Of a DNA stretch of 64,000 nt, positions 22,292 to 32,273 are shown one piece after another. The notes below the pieces were generated by a model. That model was not told the DNA's origin and did not search any database. It was given only the letters and a program-made list of their open reading frames with translations. The stretch's first letter is position 1, and each line of letters starts with the position of its first letter. The DNA comes from Amborella trichopoda (lineage: Eukaryota > Streptophyta > Magnoliopsida > Amborellales > Amborellaceae): positions 2,199,069 to 2,263,068 of the forward strand of contig NW_006498192.1 of the NCBI RefSeq assembly GCF_000471905.2, given 5' to 3'. Both the position numbers and the translations under genes were made by a program.

Positions 22292-22474
22292 AGGTGATTT
22301 TGATAATCTATCCCTATAACATCCTTAATTATGTGCTTCTAATTGTAACTTGTATCTTCTTCAATAAAAGAGTTAGGCTTTGCTGAATTGTCTTGCTTGT
22401 TTCCTTTTTATCGTCTTTTCCTTTCTTTTATCTTGAACTCTTTTTTGTTGCACATTGAGTCTTTTGATCACGTA

Positions 22475-23560
22475 TCAGGGATAATACTTCTTCAGGTATC
22501 TCCCGTTGATGGGGGCCATCACCTCCTCTCCATCAAGATGTGCAAGTACGTAAGCCTCATTTGGCGAGACCTTCTTGATTATAAAAGGGCCTTCCCACTT
22601 AGGTTCAAACTTTCCTTTGCACTGCCCATGCCTGCTTTTTGACGACTAAAACTAGATCCCCACAAGCGAATGAGTGGACCTTAACTGACTTGTCAAAGGC
22701 CCTCTTCATTCTCCCCTGGTTGAGTTTGAGGTTCTGTTGAGCTTTCAACCTCTTTTCGTCAAGTGCATCCAACACCTGATAACGAAGTTTGACTCTCTCG
22801 TCTTTGGTCAGTCCTTGATGTATGGTGACACGCAGCGAGGGGAGTTGGATCTCAAGGGGCAAGACTGCTTCACCTCCATAGACCAGGGAATAAAGAGTGG
22901 AATAGGTGGCATTTCGTGTGGTGGTACGATAGGCCCACAGATCTTCAGGAGGCTTCTCATGCCAGTTCTTCTTCATCTTTGATATCGACTTCCTTAAAAT
23001 GCTGCATAGGGTCTTATTGGAAGCGTCAGCTAAGTCGTTCGCCCGAGGGTGGTACATGGTTGAGTACTTCCACTTGAAATCGATTTGGTTAACCAATCGA
23101 TCAATGTTATGACTTCTGAATTGAGGGTCATTGTCAGATATAATCCGGACAGGCATGATGTCGCACAAAGTTGGCCACCGTAACCCCAAGAACTTGCTTG
23201 AGTGGGAACGCTTCATCTCACTTGGAGAAATAATTCGTTGCCGCTAGAATAAAGACATGACCCATTACATAAGGAGGGTCGATAGGTCCTACAATGTCCA
23301 TACCCCATTGTGAAAAGGGCCATGATGCCACTGTAGGGTGTAGGGGCTTTAGAGGGTGATGAATAAGGCTCGAGTGCATTTGGCACACTTGAAGAGAGCA
23401 TCTCCTTCAAGGAGGGTGTACTTGATAGACATTCCATGCACATTATTACGCTCGGCACGATCTTCAGGCAGCCTACAGTGCTTTTTAAAGTTAATGATTG
23501 GCTCTCTCCAATCTTCCACCTGCTCAATTTCCGCACATATTGGGTCGAAGAACTCCGGTT
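22475..23560 (-). pseudogene. Tat-A integrase (broken)
   Basis: Would insert the cDNA into the genome. Sense order: PIINFKKH and CRLPEDRAERNNV (linker before the zinc finger), KCAKCTR (remnant of the HHCC CxxC), WPFSQWGMDIVGP with the first catalytic Asp, SDNDPQF with the second, then ANDLADASNKTLC where the third catalytic position is Asp (GAC at about 23,018) instead of the usual Glu. The chain continues through a well-kept core to GDLVLVVKKQAW. After a frameshift comes the C-terminal part KFEPKWEGPF and INGRYLKKYYP with stop at 22,475. Most of the HHCC finger is deleted between DALFK and CAKC. A stop follows ALFITL, and a frameshift lies near 23,215. Confidence 0.9.
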
Positions 23561-23618
23561 CCTATTTCTGAACGTTAGCTCCTTGACTCTATGCCACTTC
23601 CTGCTCGGCCTTAAATAC

Positions 23619-24278
23619 TTATTTGGCTGATAGAAGTGCCCCTAATGGATAAGGTGGGCACTCGGGGAAGAGAATTCTTTCATCATCTGCGTCCACTTCG
23701 GTTCTCAATTCAATGTGTCTCCACTCTTCTACCCAAATGAGTGAGGGCCCCGGTGGGGACAATTGAATAGTAGCTTTGAGCTTTTCGAGTGCATCTGCCT
23801 GGGATTTTAACCTCCTGGGGATATGACTTAAGGACACATCAACAAATTGAGCCATATACAATTTTGCGGTATCATGATAGGGCTTAAGATTGTCCTTTCC
23901 CACGTCATAGATCCCCTTGAGCTGCCGTATCACCAACTCAGAGTCATTGTAGATATCAAGTTGCTCCAAATCCAGATCCAAGGCGATCTCCAACCCGATT
24001 AAAAGGGCTTGATACTCTGCCTCGTTATAGGAACTAGCTTCAGCGAGAGAGAAGGATAGAGGAAGTACCTCTCCTTTCAGAGTCAGGAATACCACTCCTG
24101 CACCTCCTCGATCAGATTGGAAGGCTCCATCTAAGTACATCACCCATGCGTGAGCAAGCTCAGTGCAGAATACTTCTTCGTCAAGGAAGTCACTTGATAA
24201 AGGAGACTTTTGCCGATACTGGATATGCAACGAGAAAATCAGCCAAAGCTTGACCCTTGATGGCCTTTTGTGGTACAT
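23619..24278 (-). pseudogene. Tat-A second RNase H (aRNH-type)
   Basis: A second RNase H domain between the RT-linked RNase H and integrase, a diagnostic feature of Tat elements, in which an archaeal-type RNase H was acquired. Catalytic residues are visible: VMYLDGAF (Asp), SYNEAEYQALL (Glu), IYNDSELV (Asp) and SQADALEKL (Asp). The 219-codon frame is unbroken and starts in the linker region containing KSPLSSDFLDEEVF, so it keeps all four acidic positions. It is the best-preserved enzyme domain in the window. It is not translatable in context because the frames before and after it are shifted or stopped. Confidence 0.85.
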
Positions 24279-24313
24279 ATGTGATGTTGAATTCCATCAA
24301 CAATAATGCCCAC

Positions 24314-24787
24314 TTAGCAAGGCGTCCTGACAAGCATAGGGCATGTCATGAGAAACTTTATCGGGTCTACTTTTAATATAAGCTTTACTTCATGACCGAG
24401 CAAGTAATGACGGAGCTTTGATACCGTGAAGATTAAGGCCAGGCACATCTTCTCGATTGGGGGATAATTCTTCTTAGCCCCTTGCACCCTGCGGCTGAGA
24501 TAGTATAGCGCAGCCACTTTCCCCTTGTCATTGTTCTGTGCCAATAGTGCTCCGAGTGAGTCATCAAGATTGGTCACATACAAGATAAGAGGTTTTCCCA
24601 ACACCGGTGTAAAGAGCTCTGAAGGATTGAGTAAATACTGCTTGATGTCATCAAGCGCCGCCTGATATGCTTTACACCAGATGAATGGGGTATCCTTCTT
24701 TAACATGTGTGTAAAAGGCTTACAGCGACCGGAGAGGTTCAAGATGAACCTGCAGATATTAGCCAGCTGCTCTTGAAGGGACCGCAA
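24314..24787 (-). pseudogene. Tat-A RT connection and first RNase H
   Basis: Follows RT in the usual gypsy order. Sense order: SGRCKPFTHMLKKDTPFIW (connection, usually 'F..LLKK...F.W'), CKAYQAALDDIKQYL, TPVLGKPLILYVTNLDDSLGALLAQ (start of the RNase H fold), ALYYLSRRVQGAKKNYPPIEK with the acidic position after YPPIE, and LRHYLLGHEVKLIL. The frame is open for 157 codons. The segment that normally follows (about 35 residues ending ALADFLA) falls in the gap before 24,278, so a frameshift separates it from the second RNase H. Confidence 0.85.
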
Positions 24788-25560
24788 CTCTCACAATGTA
24801 GTTGGTGGCGGCATTTATTGGATTGCCTTGATCTTGACTGGCTCAATTTTCAGCCCTCGGTGTCTAACAATGAACCCCAAGAACTTTCCTGAATGCGTGC
24901 CAAAAGCGCATTTTAGCTGGTTCATCTTGAGGTGATGAAGGTGTAACCATTCGAACACCTTTTCAAAGTCTTGCATATGAGCATCTTTCTTTTCGGACTT
25001 CACCACCAAGTCATCCACATAACATTCCACCTCCTTGTGCATCATGTCCTTGAAGATGGTCATCATTGCTCTCTGATACGTAGCACCGGAGTTCTTCAAC
25101 CCAAAAGGCATCATCGTGTAGACCCCTTTGGAGTCAAGAATGCAGCGGCTTCCTCATCTTCTGGCTCCATCCGTATCTGATTGTACCTGGAGTATCCATC
25201 CATGAAGGAGAAGATCTGGCAGTGAGCTGTGGAGTCAATGAGCATCTCCATAAATGGCAACGAGAAGTCATCCTTTGGGCAAGCGGCATTCAGGTCGCAG
25301 AAGTCGATGCAAACCCTAATTTGGCAATTTTTCTTCTTGACTGGTACAACATTTGCCAGTCACTTTGGGTACTTGACTTCACGAAGCCTGCATGCTTGAG
25401 CTTGCTCACCTCAACATCAATCTACATTTTAAGATTAGGCCTGAACCTCCTTGATTACTGCTTGACAGGCTTGACGGATAGATCGATGCCGAGAAGGTGG
25501 ACTGCGACTTGAGGATCTAAACTAGGCATCTCATAGTAATGTCAGGAAAATATGTCTCAG
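24788..25560 (-). pseudogene. Tat-A reverse transcriptase (broken)
   Basis: Ty3/gypsy RT. Sense order: HLLGIDLSVKPVKQ before the domain, IDVEVSKLKHAGFV, VPVKKKN, IRVCIDF with DLNAACPKDDFP, MLIDSTAHCQIFSFMDGYS, EDEEAAAFLTPKGVYTMMPFGLKNSGATYQ region, then the active-site box ECYVDDLVVKS (YVDD intact) and SGKFLGFIVRHRGLKIEPV. The 3' half (24,815-25,114) is one open frame, while the 5' half needs at least two frame changes (near 25,125 and 25,370). A near-identical layout is at 41,560-42,260 (Tat-B) on the other strand. Confidence 0.9.
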
Positions 25561-26880
25561 TTTGCTCGTAAGAAGGCAGTAAGATTCGCTTTCTCCTCTG
25601 ACGACATATTTACTGTGATGAAAGTGTGCCTGGGGTCGACTTCATCCCCTAGGTCTATGTCCTCGAGTTGATCGGTGTGGCTTGACCGCCTTCTTCCCAT
25701 TCTTCTGGGGCTTCCTGCAACTCCTCATCGTTAGCTTCAAAGGGCTTCTCGTTAACCTCCAAGGAAGACACCCATACTCCTAAAAATTTCTTCTTCTAGC
25801 CAGGCTTTGCTATAGAATGTGGCTCTTGCATCCTCATCTTGTTTGTCGATGAAAGGTTAAACTTTGAGCAGGGTCGATGTACCAGGTGGAGAAAATTTAC
25901 TCCACGGTAGCGTCGACCCTGAGGTGGAGGCTGCAGCGTCTTCCCCGACCTCAGGTTCATCTGCCCCGCCCTGGTTGATGCTTCAGATATCTGCACCATT
26001 TGAAAGACTTCCTTAGAATAGAAGCTCTGTTCTCCTGATTCCCTCAACCTCTACTCGAAGTCGGGCTTAGGGGGTCACCGGGGTTTCTTCAGCTTAGACC
26101 TCTTGTGCTTCTCAGTGGAAGAAGATGGCTCTGCTTTGGCTTGGGCTGTCAGGGCATCAGCAACTATTAAGAATCTGGTCGCTTGGGCCAAAGTCTTTCT
26201 CAGCCGCCTCCAATGCAACTTGCTGATATTAGTTCATTCGAGTTCTCTGTCAAGGGCCTTGAAGTCTGGACATTCTTGGATTGTACATGCAATAGATATA
26301 GAGAAGGAAGGAGAAGAAGAAGAAGAGGAAGAAGAAGAGGGGTTAGTAGATGAGGGACCTATAAGGTCACGCCCTTCATCGGACCGATTTGGGCAGCTTT
26401 TTTACATCATCACCGGAGTTGGACGTGTGCTGGGGATCTTTTGGGTCTTTCCCCTATTTAGACCATTGAGGGTTCTTTTAACATCGCCACCCTTATTGCA
26501 CGTGCCCCGAGTGGAGTATTGCTCGGGAATGTCCTTTCTGGGAGTGGTGGTAAGTGAACTGGTGATGAAGTCCTGTAAGGTCGGCAATGGAGGAAGAGGC
26601 TTGAGAAATTCTTGCTCGACCGGTGGTTGAGAAATCTTGTTCTTCTGGCGAGCAGCCCTTAGCGCCTGTCTCTTCTTGGTTCCCTTTCGAGGAGCTCGAT
26701 CCGTCTTGCTAGGTTTGTGAGCAGCCCTAGCTTGACGAATTGCCTCTCGCTTTAAGGACTTGATTCTGCTTCACCCATGAAAGACTTTTCATGGCTGGGA
26801 AGTCAAGGGTTCACCGGTATCAGAGGCATCATCACGATAATCTTGCACTAAAACACTCTATTGGATGGGAGTACTGACTT
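25561..26880 (-). pseudogene. Tat-A linker between knuckles and RT
   Basis: Sense strand, from RT outward: a pre-RT block with SLEVNEKPFEANDEELQEAP and GDEVDPR, then a hydrophilic stretch with MNLRSGKTLQPPPQGRR near 25,920-25,960 and a Ser/Thr/Pro-rich part with FITSSLTTTPRKDIPEQ near 26,510-26,590. The same blocks occur in Tat-B (41,194-41,478 and 39,890-40,828) and Tat-C (42,856-43,666). I do not see the DTGS or DSGS box of an aspartic protease, which would normally lie here. Several stops interrupt it. A GA-rich insert (AGAAGAAGAGG) is at 26,310-26,340. Confidence 0.6.
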
Positions 26881-27345
26881 GCGGGTGTTCTTTCTATAAC
26901 GGCGTAAGCAATGTGACCTCTCCACACTTTCTTCACAACCACGGCTTCGAACCCATAGCATTCGCTCAGCTTGTGGCCACCAGTAATTCTCAGTTCCCTG
27001 AGTAGGGCGCCTGGGCTACCTCGCCGGCTTTAGTGTGACAAGTCCTTGTTGAAGCATCATACTGAACAGAGCCTGAAGGACATCTGATGGCAGCTCATCA
27101 GAAGAGCGTGGGCCTTCATCTTCCTCTTGTACTGTCACCGCATGGGAGGCCTCAACTTCCCCAAATGCTTTCTTAAGTTCTTCGAGCTTTATCTGACCCT
27201 TCCGGATCAGAGCCTAGATGAACTCTTTGAGTGTGTAGCATTCCTCTGTGGGGTGGCTTATCCTCCGATGATAAGCACAGTAGTTTGCATGCGTATCGAG
27301 ACCAGCTTGATCAAGAAACTTGATCTCAAGTAGCTCAATCATATT
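26881..27345 (-). pseudogene. Tat-A gag C-terminus with CHHC zinc knuckles
   Basis: The first knuckle (27,237-27,279) reads CAYHRRISHPTEEC, a C-x2-H-x4-H-x4-C pattern with His in place of the second Cys of the classic retroviral knuckle. About 80 residues later a second, partly eroded one keeps GGHKLSECYGFEAVV (about 26,945-26,995), while its C-x2-H half is lost. Between them is KGQIKLEELKKAFGEVEASH and VTVQEEDE, also found in Tat-C. It would bind genomic RNA during packaging. A TAG stop lies after TLKEFI. Confidence 0.75.
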
Positions 27346-27666
27346 CTTCTCCAGTAATCGTCGAAGTAGTGCCGGAACCCATTCCTTTTCAAAAGGATAG
27401 ACCTTGTTCTTATGCTTGGCCCAATAGTCGTTTCAATTAAGATTTGCAGGTGGGGGTACGAGGTTGTATGACTGCTGCTGCTTGCCTCCCAGAGGCGCTG
27501 TCTGCGTCTTTATTGTGCCTGCCCCTTTAGAGAGGTCCAAAGTTTGAGAGGCAGCCTTCTTCGGATCACTAAGGGTGATGCCCGCACTAATTACTCCTTT
27601 CTGCTGATTGCCCCGGGCGTTAGTTCGAGAATTACCATTGCTCCGATTGTTTTCTGAGCTTGAAGA

Positions 27667-28567
27667 CTATTGATGTGACCTGCCATGGTGGCATGACAGG
27701 CTCTCTATCTGAATTGACTTAGAGATCAGCTCCGACATGGAGGTTGGATTGTTGGCCTCAACATGTAGGGCAATCTCAGGTCGCATGTTTTGTATACAGG
27801 TCTGGACTGCTTCTTTTTCTGACATAGGATTGGCATGGTAAGCAACCAAATCCCTCCATCTGGCTAAAAATTGCTCCATAGGCTCGTCCAGCTCTTGGGT
27901 CAGGGTGAGAAGCTCAATGGTTTTAACATCTCTCTGAACCTCATAGAAGCGCTGATAGAATAGTTGTTCCATCTCTTCCCAAGTGTGTAATGAATTTTGG
28001 GGAAGCCGAGCATACCACTGAAAGGTCGGGTCATCCAGAGTTTCAACAAACTGACAGAGGAGGAGTCTCCCATCAGCCGCTGTCTCTCAACAGAGGCACT
28101 TGAAAATGCATGATATGCTGGTGTGCGGAGGTTGTACCATTGAACAAGGGAAGCTTCCCCTTTTGGTAATCTGGGGTAAACAGAACCTGATCAATATAGG
28201 AGGGGTACGACTTTTGGTAAAGTGTTGTCCCCTGCATTCTCGGGATCTGTCTGTTCTTCACGCTGTGGGTTACCATAGAATCGATGTCTACCTATGAAAC
28301 CATTCTAGGGACAGAATTGTCTTGCGAGGCAGGCGGGGGAATCTGCTTTGGAGCTAGATCATTCGAATGATGAGAGTTGGCCCCTTGGTGGGACAAATTA
28401 GCAGAAGGCCATATGCTTTCCATACGGTCGATCTTTTTCATTATGGCTAGCACCATGTGCTCGAACCTATTCTTGTGTTCTTCTTGAGTGTCATTGGGTT
28501 CATTAATAACCATCACGCTGACCATTTCTTCTGGTGGGCAATTTCTGACGTGGTCAGGGGTTTCCAA
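27667..28567 (-). pseudogene. Tat-A gag (retrotransposon gag domain)
   Basis: Structural protein that would form the virus-like particle. Sense order over three overlapping frames: VSVMVINEPNDTQEEHKNRF (a coiled-coil-like acidic start, matched in Tat-B by VNVIVINDPNDEQEDRMNRF), a linker with MVTHSVKNRQI and LYQKSYPSYIDQV, then MEQLFYQRFYEVQRDVKTIE, LDEPMEQFLARWRDL and TCIQNMRPEIALHVEANNP, the hallmark of the Ty3-type gag domain. Frame changes are needed near 28,070-28,290 and near 27,975. Tat-B and Tat-C carry alignable copies at 37,684-38,960 and 44,739-45,700. Confidence 0.85.
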
Positions 28568-28689
28568 GCTTGGTAGATTGCCTTGACTGTTTGAGTGGCT
28601 TCCATGGTCAGGATTTGCAGACCCCCGTCATACATGGCTTTGAGGCTTTGATGAACCTCACACTAGAACTGCGTTTGAGACTACGGCTG

Positions 28690-29654
28690 GCCAGCTCTTC
28701 TTGTGTAAGAAAGAGTCATCTCCATCAAATGAAGCAATGTGTGTGGAACAAGAATTGAGGTCAACCTAGGCCGAGGAGGATGAAGGACTTGATCTCCCAT
28801 CAGGTCTTTGCCCCGAGCTCTCTTATGGGCTCTTGAGACATGACCAAGCTGATGGGGCTGGCTCAAGATAGTACTCTTGGGGAAGGTCTTTTAAGTACTA
28901 GGGCTCGAGGCGCTCGCCCGAAAGAGAAGGGGCAAGCAGGAGAGGGATCTGCTCACGATGGTGTCTGATTCGGGAGTGAGTGGTAGTTCGAGAAGGCAGC
29001 GTGTGTGTGCCCCTTGAAGAAGGATCTCAGGTGACTTGGGAGTCGACCCATGCTCGAATAGCCCGTCTGGCCTTAAGAGGCCAAGAATAGTGAGCACGAG
29101 TTTGTAAGGGAACATGAGGGAGCCTGTCTCTTATAGAGTGCGCTAGTGTGTGCTGAGAGGGAGGACGAAGGGGTCGTCTCATGTGTACTTGGGTTGGCAC
29201 AGCAATGGTGTCGCCTGGAGTGGTGGGAGGCACATGCATGCGTATAGGTTTCGGCCTAAGGAGGCCTGATCCTGAACGCTTACTCGAGGTAGCATATGGG
29301 TTGTCCTGAGGTGTGGCTTGAGTGGACGACCCACAAACCGTAGTGTGTGTGCGAGAGGTAGAGGCTCTAGGGTCTCCACCTCGGTGTGTTGAACTTCTAA
29401 GCATAGAAGCCTGAGGTAGTGTAGGAATATGGGGGATAGCCTTGTGGCCATCCACAGAAGCATTGGAAACTTGTTTGCCTTTTGTAGAAAAGGATGGGGT
29501 GCGTGTTGTGTGCGATAACAGATGTGCTACCAATGCAGAGTGCTTTGGTGGCAGTTCCACTAGAGCTAGGAGATAGGGAGTTAGGGACTTTCAAGTCCCC
29601 CCTCGCACCGAGCCAGGTCAAGACTTGAGAGCTAGACACTGGGTCTTTGCTCAA
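28690..29654 (-). pseudogene. Tat-A leader frame upstream of gag (ORF1-like)
   Basis: Between PBS and gag the sense strand encodes a Pro/Ser/Thr/His-rich protein. Blocks: SSQVLTWLGARGDLKVPNS near the start (about 29,580-29,640), then, in a second frame of 177 codons, VDGHKAIPHIPTLPQASM, SSTHRGGDPRAST and IRDRLPHVPLQ. The QVLTW-ARGD-K-P block recurs in Tat-C at 46,860-46,920, so it was once translated. Ogre elements are known for an extra frame before gag, and this may be its counterpart. I recognise no enzyme motif. It is broken by frameshifts, and the last part up to gag (28,570-28,690) is unclear. Confidence 0.55.
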
Positions 29655-29814
29655 AAGGATTCAAGAAACTTGTTCCTGGGGGAAGCTCATGAAAAAGGGG
29701 ACTAGAAAATCCCCGATCCGAATAAATGGGTTAAAGAACCCTGAAGCCATGTGGTGTGTGAAAATAGAAAACGAGAGACTAACCAAACAACGATGATCCA
29801 TCGAAGGGGTAGTG

Positions 29815-29834
29815 TATCCCTAGTGGAGTCGCCA
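29815..29834 (-). other. Tat-A primer-binding site
   Basis: Sense TGGCGACTCCACTAGGGAT, three bases inside the 5' LTR edge (spacer TCT). The same TGGCGACTCCACTGGG motif is at 36,385 (Tat-B) and, with one change, at 47,138 (Tat-C). This PBS type is known from Ogre-like elements, where it is assigned to tRNA-Arg. I recall that assignment and did not check it against a tRNA. Confidence 0.8.
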
Positions 29835-30539
29835 AGATGGTTAGATGTCTCGATCTTGCCTTCGGGTCGGGATGACCTAGTGGCACGTGTCTTGGGTTTC
29901 AAAGAGAACCAGGGACTTGAGACCTCTCTCTCGATAATGTTTCTAAGAATAAGGGCAGGTACACCATTCGGTGAAAGAGGAATTTGGTGTGAGGCGAGAC
30001 AAACCTCACTTGGGTCCGTTACCCACTCGGACTAACTCGCACGAGTGCCTTCCTAGATCATAGTGGAAAGGCCCCCAGTCTTACAACTGGTTCGAAATCA
30101 CCTCCCTTGACGTATACTCTTCTATTTCTGTGATCACACGCACATGGTTAACTTACAAGACAAGTGGGCCAAGGGACCTCACCTTGTCTTTGGGCAAATG
30201 CGTACAGGCATGCACATTAGATTGGGGTGATAAAAGGAGAAGGAAGAAAGAGAAGAGAGGAAAGAGAAGAGAAGAAAGAGAAATTTGACCAAGTGGCTAG
30301 ACTAACATAGTGGCTAGACCAATGTGGTGACTGACTTTGTATGGTAGCAAGACGGGCACGGTAACTAAGACCAGCACGACGGCTTAACTACTCAATGACA
30401 TAATCAAAATCGACCGACCTGGAACAATGACTAATCTGACGTGGCAGTAAGACAGACACTGTAACTCTGACCGGCATGATAGCTAAACTGCTCAATGATA
30501 AGACTATGATGACAATGCTAGACTTAGCATATCCCATTA

Positions 30540-32160
30540 GTCAAATGAGAGAGGAAAAAGAAAGAAGAAAGAAGAAGAGAGAAGGAGAAGATAATAGAAG
30601 AGAGAGAGGAGAGATAAGAGACAAGAAAGAAAAGAAAGAAGAGGAAGAGTGGAGAGATAATAGTGAAGATAGAAGAGAGAGAAAAAGATATGAAGAGAAG
30701 ACAGAAAAGAGAAGAGAGACAAAGAAGAAGATAAGATGAGAAGAGAAGAGAAGAGAAGAGAGAAGAAGAAGAAGAGAAGAAGAGAACAGAAGAGAAGAGA
30801 GACGAAGAAGAAGAAGCAGAGAAGAGAGGAGGAGAGAGATAAGAGAGGAGAGAGGAGAAAAGAAGAGAAGAGAACAAAAAAAGAGAGAGAAGAAGAAGAG
30901 AAGGAAGAGAGGCGAGATAAAAGAGGAAAAATAAGAGAGATGGGAGAGAACATAAAGTATGAGGGAGAAAGAGAAGAACAGGGGGAGAGATGAGGAAGAA
31001 AAGATGAAGATGAGAAGAGAGAGAAAAGGGAGAAGAAAGAGAAGAAATTCAGGGGAGAGATGAGAGATATGTCATGGACAGCGATGGTCATTATCGTTCA
31101 TGATAGGAAGGAGAGGAAGAAGGTAACATGGATGGCAATGGGTTCTGACGTCTATGACAGAAGAGAGAGAAAGAAAAAAGTAGCATGAACGGCGATGGGT
31201 TCTGCCGTCCATGACCAAGGAGAGAGGGGGAAGGAGAGAAGAAATATGGACGATAATGGGCTCTGCCGTCCATGGCAGGAGAGAGGAAGAGAGAGGGGGA
31301 GAAGAAACATGAATGACGATGGGTTCCACCATCCATGATAACAGAGATAATAAGAGATAACATTGACAACGAAAGGTTCCGTTGTCCATGACAAGGGAGA
31401 AAGAGGCAGGATAGAGAAAAGAAGGGACACGCTCGGTTATAGGCATCGCCGTGCATGTCAGAAGAGACTCAGACATGACCCTGCCCGCCACTTGAGAAAG
31501 GGCCCTGCTCTATGCCTTCATCAAAGGATAAGAGAAGAAATATCATGCGCGGCGATGAGCACCGCCATGCACAACATGGGGAAGGAGGAACTTAGACAGA
31601 GGCTCGGCCTGCCACTTGGGTTAGGGCCCAACTCACTATGTTTATTCCAAAAGATCAGAAGAGAAGGAGAATGTCATGCTCGACGATGGGTACCGCCGTG
31701 CATGACTGGGGAGGAGAGAGAGAAGAAAGAATAGAGAGAAAGAATATGGGAGAGTGAAGAAAAGGAAAGAAGGTAAAGATAGGAAGGAAAGTAGAGAGAG
31801 ATAGGAAGGAAAGTAGAAAGAGAAAGGAGTGAAGGAAAGGGGAGAAAAAAAAAGAAAGTAGAGAGAGAAAGAAAGAGGATAGAGAAGATTAAGAAAGAAA
31901 GAGAGAAGATTAGGAAAGAGAGAGAATGAGATAAGAATGAGTAGGAGAGAGAAAAGGAAAGAAAGAGAGAAAAGATTAGGGAAGAGAGAGTGCATGTTGA
32001 GAGAGAGATAAAGAGAGAGAAAGAGATAAGAAGAAGAAGAGAGAGAAATAGAGAAAGAGATAAGCGAGAAAGAAAGGGAGAATAAGAAGAGAAAGAGAGA
32101 AGAAAGAGACAGAAAGAAGAGGAGAGGAGAGAGAAAATTACCTAAGAGTATTGATTTCTT
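30540..32160. repeat. Purine tracts and hairpin units of Tat-A 5' LTR
   Basis: A/G-rich tracts at 30,540-31,040 and 31,700-32,150 with hairpin units between (31,075-31,700). A good unit pairs CATGAACGGC with GCCGTCCATG (31,186-31,215, one mismatch), and others are at 31,120-31,160 and 31,255-31,285. It is collinear with 14,860-16,625 but with length changes, so these tracts are unstable between the two LTRs. Confidence 0.85.
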
Positions 32161-32264
32161 TCTTCTCTCTCCTCTCTTTCTCTCCAAGACGTGCCCACAA
32201 TCTCAATGTAAAATCTAAATTTAATTCATCCAGTTGAAGGTCCTTTACAATGAGGCATAACATT

Positions 32265-32273
32265 TATTTATAG
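32265..32273 (-). promoter_or_regulatory. TATA box of Tat-A 5' LTR
   Basis: Sense CTATAAATA, the exact counterpart of 16,706-16,714. The truncation of this LTR at 32,731 leaves only about 450 bp of U3 upstream. Confidence 0.7.

Larger units (their letters stand above)
18067..22474 (-). other. Tat-A 3' region: 4.4 kb between integrase and 3' LTR
   Basis: Lies between the integrase stop at 22,475 and the 3' LTR. It is a mosaic of several unrelated short tandem arrays, listed separately, with non-repetitive stretches between (19,085-19,715 and 21,004-21,570). Long repeat-rich 3' untranslated regions are a known trait of Tat/Ogre elements and a known source of plant satellites. Lone features that do not fit the arrays are a + strand TATA box at 20,995 and a 125-codon - strand frame at 21,914-22,291. 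Confidence 0.75.

Noticed and set aside
26103..26630. 175-codon + strand frame with an EEEEE run
   Set aside because: It lies antisense to the Tat-A linker. The acidic run comes from a GA-rich insert, and no motif is visible.
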